A stretch of DNA of 64,000 nucleotides. Origin: Podospora pseudocomata. Its lineage: Eukaryota > Ascomycota > Sordariomycetes > Sordariales > Podosporaceae. Under the pieces are notes generated by a model that was not told where the DNA came from, did not search any database, and was given only the letters and a program-made list of their open reading frames with translations. Made by a program: the position numbers and the translations under genes. The stretch spans positions 124,001 through 188,000 of the forward strand of contig NW_026946364.1 of assembly GCF_035222375.1 (NCBI RefSeq), written 5' to 3'. Each line of letters opens with the position of its first letter. Position 1 is the stretch's first letter. Shown here piece by piece: positions 9,063 to 19,702 of the stretch.

Positions 9063-12000
9063 ATGGACCGCGGTCGTGGAGGTGGTCGTGGGCGCGCGAC
9101 CAAGAAGCAGCGTGCCGGTCTACCACCATCTCACCATCCATATCCGGAATCGCTTCATACGCCAGGCCCTTCATTTGTCTCTCCGGATGTTTCTCTTTTA
9201 TCAAAAGTCCCCCAGTCAGCTCCCCAACGCGGGAACAAATCCAGGCCGGTAAATCAAACACCACATCGCGCCTCCTCACCCATGAGCATGCCAACTACAG
9301 CCACCACGTCAGCACACCACAGCTTTCGGGCATTCGCTCCAAAAACCGACAAGCCAGGTAGAAGCAACACTTTTCACTCGAGCTTCACCTTTGAGTCGCC
9401 AACCAATCATGGAATGGCACCCGAGGCTCCCATGGGCCGGAAGAGAGCCAAAACCTTTGAGACGGCCACCACGGCCAGCTTTGAGGGTGAAGACGAGGCA
9501 CATTCAAAAGGTGGACACTCTCTTAGAAAGAGGACTCGTATTGACTACGCTCAAGTTCTCGACGATGAGATTGGCCTTGCTGCGGCGAGAAACGGTGCCG
9601 AGTTGCCCCCGAAAATGACGGCAGCTGCTCCCACTGTTGCCCGGCCACGCAAGAGAAAAGGCGCCCATTCACAAGATGATACGGACGATGAGGCCGATGA
9701 TGTCTCGTCGACTACGAAGCGTCGACGAGCTGACAAGTCTCCTGCTGCCCCTCGCGCCGCATCGCGTCGCCGGAATACCGGCAAGAAACTGCCCACCGGA
9801 ATGAGCGCCTACATCGATCAACCATCAGACAACGATGCCGTGCAAGACACGATTCTTGTTGGGGTTTCAATGGATGCGGATGAGGAATCGGAACAATCAT
9901 CATATCGAGAATCGGATTCAGCACCTTCATCTCCAGAAGGAACTAACCCAGCAAGGCGACAAGACCAGCAGCCAGAGACGTCGAAGCAGAGAGACCCTGT
10001 AGCTGCGATCAATCAGCCGGCGATGACTGCACCAGAGAATGGAACGGGATTGAATTTACCTGCCGCTGAGGTGAATGGCCAAGTGAATTCAAACGGCATT
10101 GAATCGGCAATGGATCTCTCGTTGGACCATGTGCCCGAGACTGCTCCAAATTCTGCCCAACCACGAGGCCCCGTTCAACTTGAACAGAGTCGTCAAGAGC
10201 AGCACCATGAGGAGCAACACCACAACGCCCCTTCTTTCATTGAATTAAACGGGACCCATTTGAAACAACAACAACAACAACAACAACATCAGACAGAAAA
10301 GCTTGGCCCAGTTTCCCTCTTTCCAACTCCCGCCACAAAATCTCTTCAGCCTGCCACTGAAAACTCGGTAGCTTTGTCCCAGCTTTCCGAGTCTATTGCG
10401 CCAACGTCAACCGACAATACAGCTTTAAGACAAAGTTTTACCGCCGCAGAATCGCCAGTTTCCGAGGCGATCCCCCAGGAGCTGATGCCAGTTCAGAAAC
10501 CAAAGCCCCAGGAATCACCAGCTGTGGAAAGTGCGCCTGGCCAATTTGACGGCGCTGTCGAGCTAGAGTCACGATCACCTCGCGAAGTCGATCCGCCGGA
10601 AGCGCAGTCGCTGTCGACCGCAACAATTGCCAGTCGGCCAGTCTTGCGCGCGCCCAAGCCCGTGGGACCTGCGCGCCTGCCAAGGTTGGAGCGCATCTAC
10701 GAGGCCGAGACTCCTTTTGCCTCAGCGCTCAATCTCGAGCCATATGAGGACGAGGACGTCATCTTGCCCGGCCCATATACCGAATGGGTGTACGCTGAAG
10801 AAGCACCACCCACGCCAACACCAATGCCGACTCCGACACCGACTCCCATGCCCATGGATAACATCACGTCAGAGGTTACCTGGGATGTGACCAGGCCACT
10901 CAGGAGAAAGGACTTTGACAAGTTGCACCGGATAGAATCAAAGCGGCGCAAGGAACAAGGCCTCCCTCCAATCACTTTCCGAGATTTCAACAACGAATGT
11001 GCGCGGCTTCACCAAGCTGCCATCAAGGCCCAGTGTCGAGCTCAAGTCACGTCTACTCCCCAGCATCAAACGGCGCCGGGAGTTATAGTTAGCCCTTCCA
11101 GGAAGACACTACCAGATAGCGAAACTTTGGAGCCACAGTTGCCAACTGCTGCGCCGTCGCCAGCTGCGGAAGATGATGGTCAACTCGATGCTCAGTTCGA
11201 TGGGATAGATGACCAGCAAGAAGCAGATGACGACCAAGAGCCAGATGAAAATGAAGCCCCGATACCAAATCGGCAGAGCAAGCGCGCAATGGATCCAATC
11301 GAGGTTACTAAGGACTATCCTCGTCAGTACCTTTTCCCTAAACTCCGGGACCCTGCCGAGTTTGCTGCACTGCTAGAGAACCCTGAGGAGCTGGATACGG
11401 AAACTCTGGTCAATTCGACTGCCGCCGCCGTCGAGGCCCTTCACTCTTATCAGCAGGAGTACCAAGAACTTAAAAGGATAATCGACGATGAGGAGAACTC
11501 CAAGAGACGACAAGCTAACGACAAGACCATTGCCAACTGGGAAAATCGCCAAAAGGATGACGAGCCGCTGCCGTGGCGTCGTCACTACGATGAGCCGATC
11601 AAGGGGCCTCCTCCCTTTGAGCTCCGAGGTGCACGGGCTCCTAAACCCTATGTTGACGACCCCGTTCTCGAATATCAGCGTGAGCAAGATCGCATCATGG
11701 CCCAGGCGTATGGCTTCAAGCACAATAACCATGTGTCCTTGATTGGCCGTCAGAATCCCGAGGAGCAGCGGTGGGAGGCGCCGGAAACAAGGCTCCGAGA
11801 GCGCAAGAGAACCGAGAAGGCTGCCGAATTGGCGGAAGACAATGTTGTTGAAGGGAAACGAACAAGGAGACCTCGTCAGATTGCCGACCAGAGCAAGGAA
11901 GCCAGCCGCGCAGGCACCCCAGCTCTCCCCGCCCCTCCCACAAGGCGTCCACGCAAAACAGCGACGGCAGCTGTCACCAACGGAGATGTCACTGAATCAA

Positions 12001-13622
12001 CCGACCCGGCGCCCATCCCAGAGTCTGTGACAGAGTCTCCACGCAAGCAACGCGCTGCAGCAGCCGCAGCCCGTGCCAGACAAATCGCAGACGAGGAGTC
12101 GGCCTCTTCGGTTCCTCCCCAGGATAGCAGTCAGGGCGACGAAGACTATAATGCCACACAACCTGCCAAAGTTCGCAAGCGCGAAGCTGTGGATGCACCT
12201 TCGTCTGCACGCACATCAGAACCCGTCAAACCCGTAGCCAAGAGCAAGCGGTTTAGCAAGGCTCCAACTTCAGCACCCATGCCGCCGGCTCCCGAGACTA
12301 TTATGCCTTCCTTCTACGGCCATCCATCTGCAGCCTCGGCCCAGCCCGAGTCCAGACCATCGACCGCATCCTCTGAACAATCCGATCGCACTGCTGAGAC
12401 GACCGAGTCGACGTATTCTCTACGTGACAAGCGCAAGCGCAACTTTGTGCTTGAGAATGATCCCGAGCTCGAGGCTCGCCCGCAGAGACGCAAGGTTCCT
12501 CAAAAGTCACTGAATAACAATCCCGAACCGAACGTGAAGCCGACGGCTACCAAGAAACCACGTCAGCCTCGTCAAACTCCCCTTTCGCGTCCTCCACCGG
12601 AACCCACACCGGCTCCTCCCGTCGAGCAAGCGCCTCCTCAGTTTCCGATTGCGCCTCAGCAAGCTGCGCCCCCGCCCCCCCCAAGCGGAGGTTTGAAGGC
12701 ACCCACCTTGATCTACAGCAGCCCTCCGGTGCCGCAACCAATTCCTGTGCTGGCTCCGGCGAAGCCATCTGGACAGCCACCGGGGCCGTTCTTGCATACC
12801 TTCAATTCGGCTCCTGCTTTCCAACACGGAATCCCCCCTCCACCTGCCGCTCCGCCGGCCATCAAGAAACCGATCACGAGGATCAAGCTCACCAACACGA
12901 CTGGTCTTGTCAAGGGCAGGCCAATCGGCAAGGGCTCCCGTGGTGGCGGCAAGCCGGGCGGCTCCACGTTGAATGCAGAAGGCAAACTGCCAACCTTGAC
13001 CGAGCTCCAGGCTGAGGCGCCAGAGAAGAGCTACTCGGAAATGAGCAAAAGTGAAAAGATGAGCTACTCGATGAGAAGTGAGTTTTTACCCCCCCCTCAA
13101 CAACATGTTGTTTTCGGTATGCTAACAAATGACACAGGACGTTGGGCTTCGGGAGAGATGCAAGGCGCGGTCGAAAAACGCCGGACGACCCTCGCCAACA
13201 AGAAGGCGGAGAAAGCGACTGGCCGGCCTGGTGAAGATTCGGCTCCTGGATCGGCCAATCACTCGGGAGCGAGCACACCCCAACCGCAGCCCCAAATGCT
13301 GCCGCAGCCACCGCAAGTTCAGGCTCTGCCACCAGTCCAGCATCAGATTCCAGCACATCAACCACCGATGGGCATGATGATGGGCTCAGGGCCTCTTGCG
13401 TTGCCTGGAGGCCCTCCGCCCCCGCCTGCTCCTCATGGTCCACCGGTCCTTGTGCAGCCGAGAACTCTGCAGCCTCCGCCTGCCATGCAACAACCTCAGC
13501 CTTGGGGTCCGCCGTCTATCATGCCAGGACAAGCAGGGCAAATGGTATTTTCCTTCCCTCCACCACCTCATCAGTTCCACGGTCATCCGGGACATCCAGG
13601 GCATTCTGGACCCATGAACTAA
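9063..13622 (+). CDS. Very large disordered basic protein, probably nuclear
   Basis: Two exons, 9063-13077 and 13138-13622, 1,499 aa. The 60-bp intron has donor GTGAGT, a GCTAAC branch and an ACACAG acceptor; it is a multiple of three and free of stops, so the frame reads through it if not spliced. The protein starts MDRGRGGGRGRATKKQR, an RGG/NLS-like start. It contains many basic clusters (RPRKRKG, KTKRRRA-like, RTRRPRQ, RRPRKTA, VKGRPIGKG) that resemble AT-hook or nuclear signals, a poly-Gln run near 10265, and a TPTPMPTPTPTPMPM run. The only long ordered-looking stretch is at about residues 740-960 (YPRQYLFPKLRDPAEFAALL to YQREQDRIMAQAYGFKHNNH), followed later by SKSEKMSYSMRRRWASGEM. I do not recognise a known family. 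Pro-rich tail. A chromatin or transcription role is inference only. Confidence 0.8.
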   Translation: MDRGRGGGRGRATKKQRAGLPPSHHPYPESLHTPGPSFVSPDVSLLSKVPQSAPQRGNKSRPVNQTPHRASSPMSMPTTATTSAHHSFRAFAPKTDKPGRSNTFHSSFTFESPTNHGMAPEAPMGRKRAKTFETATTASFEGEDEAHSKGGHSLRKRTRIDYAQVLDDEIGLAAARNGAELPPKMTAAAPTVARPRKRKGAHSQDDTDDEADDVSSTTKRRRADKSPAAPRAASRRRNTGKKLPTGMSAYIDQPSDNDAVQDTILVGVSMDADEESEQSSYRESDSAPSSPEGTNPARRQDQQPETSKQRDPVAAINQPAMTAPENGTGLNLPAAEVNGQVNSNGIESAMDLSLDHVPETAPNSAQPRGPVQLEQSRQEQHHEEQHHNAPSFIELNGTHLKQQQQQQQHQTEKLGPVSLFPTPATKSLQPATENSVALSQLSESIAPTSTDNTALRQSFTAAESPVSEAIPQELMPVQKPKPQESPAVESAPGQFDGAVELESRSPREVDPPEAQSLSTATIASRPVLRAPKPVGPARLPRLERIYEAETPFASALNLEPYEDEDVILPGPYTEWVYAEEAPPTPTPMPTPTPTPMPMDNITSEVTWDVTRPLRRKDFDKLHRIESKRRKEQGLPPITFRDFNNECARLHQAAIKAQCRAQVTSTPQHQTAPGVIVSPSRKTLPDSETLEPQLPTAAPSPAAEDDGQLDAQFDGIDDQQEADDDQEPDENEAPIPNRQSKRAMDPIEVTKDYPRQYLFPKLRDPAEFAALLENPEELDTETLVNSTAAAVEALHSYQQEYQELKRIIDDEENSKRRQANDKTIANWENRQKDDEPLPWRRHYDEPIKGPPPFELRGARAPKPYVDDPVLEYQREQDRIMAQAYGFKHNNHVSLIGRQNPEEQRWEAPETRLRERKRTEKAAELAEDNVVEGKRTRRPRQIADQSKEASRAGTPALPAPPTRRPRKTATAAVTNGDVTESTDPAPIPESVTESPRKQRAAAAAARARQIADEESASSVPPQDSSQGDEDYNATQPAKVRKREAVDAPSSARTSEPVKPVAKSKRFSKAPTSAPMPPAPETIMPSFYGHPSAASAQPESRPSTASSEQSDRTAETTESTYSLRDKRKRNFVLENDPELEARPQRRKVPQKSLNNNPEPNVKPTATKKPRQPRQTPLSRPPPEPTPAPPVEQAPPQFPIAPQQAAPPPPPSGGLKAPTLIYSSPPVPQPIPVLAPAKPSGQPPGPFLHTFNSAPAFQHGIPPPPAAPPAIKKPITRIKLTNTTGLVKGRPIGKGSRGGGKPGGSTLNAEGKLPTLTELQAEAPEKSYSEMSKSEKMSYSMRSEFLPPPQQHVVFGMLTNDTGRWASGEMQGAVEKRRTTLANKKAEKATGRPGEDSAPGSANHSGASTPQPQPQMLPQPPQVQALPPVQHQIPAHQPPMGMMMGSGPLALPGGPPPPPAPHGPPVLVQPRTLQPPPAMQQPQPWGPPSIMPGQAGQMVFSFPPPPHQFHGHPGHPGHSGPMN
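13078..13137 (+). other. 60-bp in-frame intron
   Basis: GTGAGT donor, GCTAAC branch site and ACACAG acceptor. Splicing gives phase 1 Arg and joins MSYSMR to RRWASGEM. Because it is 3n long without a stop, retention would simply add 20 residues. Confidence 0.8.
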
Positions 13623-14111
13623 ATCGTAGGAGATGAAAAGATCGATCTCTTGTTGTCAATTGGAGGAAAGGAACTGTTGATGGGAGGAAAGTATGTTGAT
13701 TTACACGAGAGAGGAAACACCAGTCGTGTGGAGTGTTTGGACGGAATGGCGTCATCCTTTGTAGCGGTCTGGTGTCAAAGGCCGCGTTTTCCGTTACAAG
13801 AAGGAGCGGGTGAAGAGAGTTAAAGATCTCAGTTTTTTTCAGTTGTTCGGGTCAAAGCAGTCATTTTCCAATCTCATGGGAGAAGAGGAACTTGATGGGG
13901 ATGGATGGATCTGGGGCGGTAGGTTTGGCATGGCAGCATACAGCATGGGCGGCAAAAGCGATGTGTATTTTTGCATTAGCATTTTCACTGCACTGCAGAG
14001 CGTGGTCTGGGATTTGCATTCGGCAATCGGGACATGGCATCAAGGTCGGGTACACTGCGTTAACAGCATCGATGGCAGCAGGTAGCAATACTAGACTACA
14101 TTGCTGCCTCT
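13623..14111. other. Convergent 3' spacer
   Basis: 3' flanks of the gene at 9063-13622 and of the minus-strand gene at 14112. I see no coding evidence or repeat. Confidence 0.5.
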
Positions 14112-15134
14112 CTAATTGTCTTGGTCATCTTCCAGGACAGTCTCGAATGCCTTGGGTATCCTCATAAAGTCACTCTTGTCCCTCTGAATTGCCACATCCG
14201 GTCTCACCAAGCTCAACCACTTTCCATCACCAGGATGCAGCCCCTCGCCCAAGTCCTTGTACACCTGCACGCTCACCAGCGTCTTGTCCCCAATTAGTCT
14301 GATCCTCATGACGGTCTCGGTGTAGCACTTCCCGCAAAACAAACCCTCAATTTTCTTTTCCTCCTCCTCACTCTTCCACTCGTGCTTCTTCTCCGCTCCC
14401 TCCGAGTCAGTGGTAGTGAAATTCACAGCCGAGTACCGCACGTGGTTCTTCCCTTCCCCTTTGACGCTCGTAAACTTGATGTGGGTGTGCAAGCAGGGTT
14501 TAAAGTCCCTGTACCCGGAGCCGATGAGGCCGTTCTTGACGACGGCGTGCCCGTGGGTGGTGGCCTCTGTCCAGCCGCCTAGGTCGGTCTGCAGGATGAA
14601 GGCGAGGGCGAACTCGAGGTAGAGGGTTTTTTGGGCGGTGATGAGGGGGGTTAGGACCCAAGATAGGGAAGGGTTGGAGCCAGTGGTGGCTGCGCAGGCG
14701 AGGGTGCCTAAGTCTTCGGAGGGGTTGAGGGTGTTGGTGCGGTGTTTTCTGAGGAGCTCGTAGAGGTGGTAGAAGGAGATGGAGAGGGGGAGGGATTTGT
14801 GGATTGGGGGGAGGGTGGTTAGGCAGCCCAGGGAGGGGTCTTTGCTGAGGGTGGACCAAATCTCGTGGAAGGCGTAGGAGGAAGGGAAGGGGTCGGTGGG
14901 GGGTTGATTGCTGGAGGGTTTGGTCTTTGAGCCGCTGGGGAGGAGGGACGAGTCAAAGAGAATGGGGTTGCGGGCCGGGTTGTGTTTGTTGCAGCCGTCG
15001 TTGGGACCGTGGACACAAGGGAGGTTGCCTTGCCATGTTTCAGAGTCGGGAAGAAGGGTGATCTCCTGGGAGAGAGAGGGAGGTGGTGGGAGGGGAGATT
15101 CCTTGTGACGGAAGAAGGATTTGAGTTTGTTCAT
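14112..15134 (-). CDS. Fungal protein of unknown function, 340 aa
   Basis: Single exon from ATG 15134. The protein begins MNKLKSFFRHKESPLPPPP, has a Cys-rich segment near residue 30 (CVHGPNDGCNKHNPARNP), and a central helical region (FHEIWSTLSKDPSLGCLTT). Later come LFCGKCYTETVMRIRLIGDK, a CxxC element, and a C-terminus with DFMRIPKAFETVLEDD. I do not recognise the family; conserved-looking Cys pairs and well-packed hydrophobic stretches support a real protein. No signal peptide or transmembrane segment is obvious. The open frame runs on upstream to 15209 but has no better start. It lies tandem with the next two minus-strand genes but separated by about 355 bp, so no operon-like link is implied. 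Confidence 0.7.
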   Translation of the reverse strand: MNKLKSFFRHKESPLPPPPSLSQEITLLPDSETWQGNLPCVHGPNDGCNKHNPARNPILFDSSLLPSGSKTKPSSNQPPTDPFPSSYAFHEIWSTLSKDPSLGCLTTLPPIHKSLPLSISFYHLYELLRKHRTNTLNPSEDLGTLACAATTGSNPSLSWVLTPLITAQKTLYLEFALAFILQTDLGGWTEATTHGHAVVKNGLIGSGYRDFKPCLHTHIKFTSVKGEGKNHVRYSAVNFTTTDSEGAEKKHEWKSEEEEKKIEGLFCGKCYTETVMRIRLIGDKTLVSVQVYKDLGEGLHPGDGKWLSLVRPDVAIQRDKSDFMRIPKAFETVLEDDQDN

Positions 15135-15489
15135 GTTGAGTGGAAGGATCAAGAACAACGCTGTTGACCTGAAGAAGGGATGATCTGACCTCTCTCTGAT
15201 TTTATACAATCTTGGTGGCGGTCAAGGTTAGGAACGTCGTTGATTTTAGCGTTTTGTTCTAAACTCTGCCAAGTTCTCTAGAACATAATGAGAACCCCCT
15301 GACCACTGCGTGAGATTGTGGCGGCTTGGCCGTGGTGGCTGCCTCCGACTGCGCCAACCAGCTGAACAGTCTTTCTTCTACACCACGGACAGTCCGTTCT
15401 AGAAAACCAAACACAGCCCCATAAATATCGCAGAAGCATCAGATAAGCATGTTGTTGTCCCACACGCACTGGTATCCCAGATCAGGAAA
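15135..15489. other. Intergenic spacer
   Basis: Promoter side of the 340-aa gene and 3' flank of the gene at 15490-16059. No other signal recognised. Confidence 0.45.
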
Positions 15490-16059
15490 TCAGTTCGGAC
15501 TCAGTTCATCAATCACTGCCCTCGAAGCAGCGCTTGCCGCTTCAAAGATTGCTCGCCCGTCCTCAGACTCCAACTTGACTTTTTGCTCCTGTTTGTCATT
15601 CCTGACCATGGCTGTTAGCGTCTCCTACATAGTCGTGATGGGCTATTGCCAAGCTCACATGGTCAAGAGTTGCGTGCCAAACACAAACAGCCGCGATAAG
15701 GAGCTCAGGAACTCAATCGCGCTTCCGTCTCCCTCTTTATCGGATTTCAACCCCGCAAACACTCGCTGAGCTTCAGCCATGGCCTTGTCCAGCTCAATCC
15801 CTAGTTGCGGCAAGACGACGTCGGCTCCTTGAGCGCAGACTGCGAGTTGAGTCGCATGCTCCCGGAAAATGGCAAGTCTCGCGGCGAAAGCCCTGGCTGG
15901 CGATAACTTCACCGGCAAGTCTTTTCCTATCTGGTTGTCTGGGTCTTCGCTGTGTTCTGTCCCGGCGAGCGAGATTGTGGCAAGGGCGGCGGTTGCGGCA
16001 TCAGACAAGGCCGTGCACTTGGCTTCGAGGGAGGTTTTGTCAAAAGTAGCGTCAGCCAT
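15490..16059 (-). CDS. Small helical protein of unknown function, 170 aa
   Basis: Two exons, 16059-15659 and 15601-15490. The intron has donor GTGAGC, a GCTAAC branch and acceptor GGTCAG, phase 2. Without the intron the frame ends after GTQLLTM; splicing extends it by MNDKQEQKVKLESEDGRAI and a helical tail ending ELSPN. The protein is Ala-rich and predicted helical throughout (LEAKCTALSDAATAALATIS, FAARLAIFREHATQLAVCAQ), with no signal peptide. It resembles short coiled or mitotic-complex type proteins only in general composition; I do not assign a family. The splice solution is supported by frame continuity and by both splice signals. Confidence 0.68.
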
Positions 16060-16386
16060 TAGGAAAAGGGGATATGATATCTTGGCTTAATCCAAAAAGC
16101 AGGCGGGACTAATCGAAGCTGATGGTTTAAGTGTGAGTGGTGATTACCGGCATGAATCCGGTGCTGTAATTAGAGACTGACTCGGCTTTTATCCAAGTGC
16201 GGGGTTTAAAAAGGCCAGTCATATCCGACACAAGAAAGATGGTAAGTGGCGGAAACGGGGCATATCACCTACACGGAATGCCACGTTCCTGTCGCGAAAC
16301 AAGCACGGTCCCAAAGCAGGACAGTGTTCTGTGAATAATTCCAAACTTTCCGCGACACCCACTATATTCCGAGACCTAAGCTAATC
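16060..16386. other. Intergenic spacer
   Basis: Probable promoter of the 170-aa gene and 3' flank of the minus-strand gene that ends at 16387. Nothing else recognised. Confidence 0.45.
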
Positions 16387-18096
16387 CTACGCTGACTGAC
16401 TGGACACCTGCTTGTCATCTCGTATCACAATCGCGAGCAATTGGCAGGCCTTGGTCTTGCTCATTGGGAGACACTCATTCATGGGCCGGCCATCTTTGGG
16501 CAAAAACATGTCCCATCCCGAAACCTCGATGTTGTCTGGATCGATAGCCTGAGGTGGACAACTTCCATCGAGCAAGATAGGATACTTGGTAGCTCTCACA
16601 AAGGCGATGTCATACCAGATTGCATGTCTTTGCTGGTTTCTCCGTTCGTCGCGCCGGTAGGCTTGGTAGCCCCCAACCAGGAGGGTTGCCGGACGGCACC
16701 CACCAGCACAGTCCACAGACCTCCGTCTCCTGGGACGGTAGGTGTTTGGCGCAGACAAGATTCATTTTCACCTCCTCAGCCAACTGGTCGTTTCGCATTT
16801 TAGGAGAGTGAGATGTCTCGAAATAGTAACGCAGGCTGGCCCTGGGCACATCAGGGGGAATGAACATGTGGGCTAAAAGATGACATCGGACAGACCGTGA
16901 CTGGTCTCTTGGATTACGGGAAAACCGTGGCTTGTTTCCTTCGTTGTGGTCTATTTCATCGGGGTCCGTTAACTCATGCAAGATCAGCTGCAAAAAAGGA
17001 AAGCTTTTCAGATTCGGGAGTCGGCTGAGGGCCAAGTCGCCGAGCCAAGGTTGGCGTCGTACGGCATGAGAGTAGGTACCGGCAAGGAAAATGTCTGTCT
17101 GTACGTATTTGTCGACCTGTGCAAAATACGCATAAACTTCGCCAACTGGCCCGTCAATTTGATCCATTCTAGCAAAGGCGTGCCGAAGCAGTTGTCTCGC
17201 TACGCCTTGCCTTTGTCCGAGACGATGCTTGGTTAAATCTTCGTATAGAGTTGTTCGGAGGAGAGGTTGGAACATGAAAATTTCCATCATATCTTCAAGA
17301 AGGCCGGCATGGTCTGAGTGATCATCGTCCAATATTCCCCTCACTAGGACTCTCGTGGCTTGCTGCAGTAAGGAAGCTTCTTCTCGACATTCTCGTTTGC
17401 GGTAGCTCTCTTGTTTCAAGGGCCCCATGGACACAGATCTGAATATGCAAAACCATGCTAGTACAGAACCAAATGCTAAGACAAAGTTCAAAAAGACCGC
17501 TCACCTTCCAAAGAATCACCATCGAGCCGCTGGCCGTCCTGCATTTGACCCCAAGGTGAGCTGACGTGAGCTGTGCGAGACTCCCGGTAATCGTAAACAC
17601 CCAGGGGTACCATCAGATCGATAAACCCTGCTCTGTCAGGACGTACTGCAAAGAAGCAATGCGTAATCTTTGACAGATCCGTTATATCCAAAATTAGATG
17701 GCCTTGGTTCTTGCCGCCATCGCTTGGTTTGAGTCCTTGGTTGATTCCCAGATCAGGAATCAAAAGGCGAATGGAGATTCTTGGAAATACAGAAACTATC
17801 TCATTCACAATAGCTATATAGAGACAGTGGGCGATTAAGGGGAAGCGAATCGCTGGATCGGTTTCATGGGTTCCAGCCGCAATTGGGTCTCCAGGCGGGC
17901 GGTCTCGATAGTAAACGCTAGCAAGGACAGGCTCGCCGCTCAGTGCTTTCCTGTCGGCACTTTGAGAGAATGCCTCTTGGAGAGGCTCGTAGCTTGACCT
18001 GGGCCAAAATCCATGCGCCGAGGATGCTGGATAGATTTCGGCTATGGCAAGGGAGCGATACCGCCCCGCAACACGGGCAATGACTGTTGTTCGCAT
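16387..18096 (-). CDS. Multi-exon protein of unknown function, 3' structure unresolved
   Basis: Three overlapping minus-strand frames look like one gene. Exon 1 is 18096 to about 17505, starts MRTTVIARVAGRYRSLAIAE and includes ISIRLLIPDLGINQGLK. A donor GTGAGC at 17504 and an acceptor TAG at 17458 give a 47-bp intron that keeps the frame into the second part (SVSMGPLKQESYRKRECREE onward), which has helical, charged sequence up to about 16760. The last part, in another frame, reads AIWYDIAFVRATKYPILLDG and GWDMFLPKDGRP, which looks genuinely coding. No clean GT..AG joint connects the second and third parts at 16610-16758, so either an atypical intron or a frameshift lies there. No family recognised; no signal peptide. 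Confidence 0.5.
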
Positions 18097-18913
18097 TTTG
18101 AGTTGATATTGCTGGTCGTCGTTCTTGAGATCGGAGAAGCCGCCGACTATCGGATGATGTCATATAAGGTTGTTGGGCAGGCGGATGGCAATGGAAATCC
18201 TCAGGCTTTGGTGTGTTGACGGAGTGGGGGTGACGGAGGAGATGAGGCCCATAAAAGGTCGCGACCACGTTGAGTGTGCTACAAGAGCATTGTGACATGA
18301 AAAAAGAATTCCTGTACCTAGTGCCTTTGTATTTAGTGAAGTCTTCGTATCACCGATGGCTCCCGATTGCTGATAATTCCGCTCTTTGCCTAGCTGCTCG
18401 ACAAACCCGTCTATACATACCTTGCCTTATATTTCCTCGAGTCAGCACAAGTTTCTGGATCCTGATCCTGACGCCGAGATAATAGGGGAGGGACCTCAAA
18501 CGACTATTACGTAGGTCCTAATTAGTGAACTGCTGTGGATAGTCCCAGTAGGCTTAGAGGGTACCTATCTCATCATCCATCAAGCTACAATCGGAAAATA
18601 ATGCGGGAGGGTTCGGGGCGATTGCCTGACCAGGCCATAAAGTCAAGGTTCATATGCGCGAAGCGGCCGGAGTTTACGCGAGAGACATGTGTGGAATTGG
18701 TCTAATCTGACTCCTAAATCTTCAAGTCCTGGTGGTAAGACATAATGCCACGGTACCCTGTTGGCCTTTTCCCAACCCAAGATATAATACAAACCTTCCC
18801 AAACGCCGAAACTCCATGTTGGATAGCAGAGAATCATGGAATTTTCTTGGTTCTAATCCCCCACGGTCTGTTATTTCTCCAACAAAAGAAGCTCGGTCCC
18901 TGGTTAACCCCAT
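18097..18913. other. Intergenic spacer
   Basis: 820 bp between two minus-strand genes. It holds short unrelated open frames only and no domain match that I recognise. Confidence 0.5.
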
Positions 18914-19702
18914 CTAGAGGAGGAATCCCGCAAGTCCGCCAACAAGACCCAGGCTCAGGCCAGCAGTGATAGCGGCACCGGCCGCACTCTGGGACGAGCT
19001 TGTGACAGTCCCAGTCGCGGTGCCCACAGGAGTCCCAGAGACCTCGGTGACGGTGGCACTTGGCTCCTGTTGCTTTCCCTCCATGGAGGCAGAAGTGGAA
19101 GCTAACGATTCCAACAAGGTCGACAGCGACGCCAGAGACGAAGTGACAGGATTGACCTTGCCCGTGACAACACCGGATGACGACGACGGAGTCGGAGTGA
19201 CGGTGCCGATCACGGCGGTGCTGGTCTCGAGGATCCTGCCCGAGCTGGTGAAGATGACCTCGACGCCCTCGAGAGTCTTGCTTGCAGTGGTAGCAACGGG
19301 GCGGGCTGTATAAAACATGGTCAGCCAATTCTCCAGGGTTAGAGATTAAAAAAGACATACCTCTGCCGCAAATATCTTGGCCCTCAGAGATAACCCACTC
19401 GGCCTGTTCGATGTTTTCGCAGGACTCAACTGCACAATCATGGATGCCATAGTTGAAATCGGGTTTGGAGCACAGGCAGTAGATGTCGTCGGGCTGTTGG
19501 CAACCGAGGTGCATGTGGAGCGCTAGCATATTGCTGATGCACGACTGCTTAGTATGTTAGCAACATCACCGTTCACAGAAGCACGCAGCAGGTAATTGTC
19601 ACTGACGGCACAGTTTGGAAGGCCAAACTTGGGTAGCTGCTGGGCAGAAGCGAGGCCGGCCAGGGCGGCAACGACCAAAGTGGAAGCAGTCGTAGTCTTC
19701 AT
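18914..19702 (-). CDS. CFEM-domain GPI-anchored surface protein
   Basis: Three exons: 19702-19607, 19547-19361, 19305-18914; 224 aa. A signal peptide (MKTTTASTLVVAALAGLASA) is followed by a CFEM domain with all eight cysteines at residues 31, 35, 48, 56, 58, 70, 75 and 92, and Asp53 just before the CLC element, the position that coordinates haem iron in characterised CFEM proteins. A Ser/Thr-rich stalk leads to a C-terminal hydrophobic GPI signal (AAGAAITAGLSLGLVGGLAG). The first intron is best ended at AAG rather than at the CAG 3 nt on, since this gives the usual C-x3-C spacing. CFEM proteins act at the wall or plasma membrane, in haem capture, surface properties or host interaction; which applies here is not shown. 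Confidence 0.92.
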
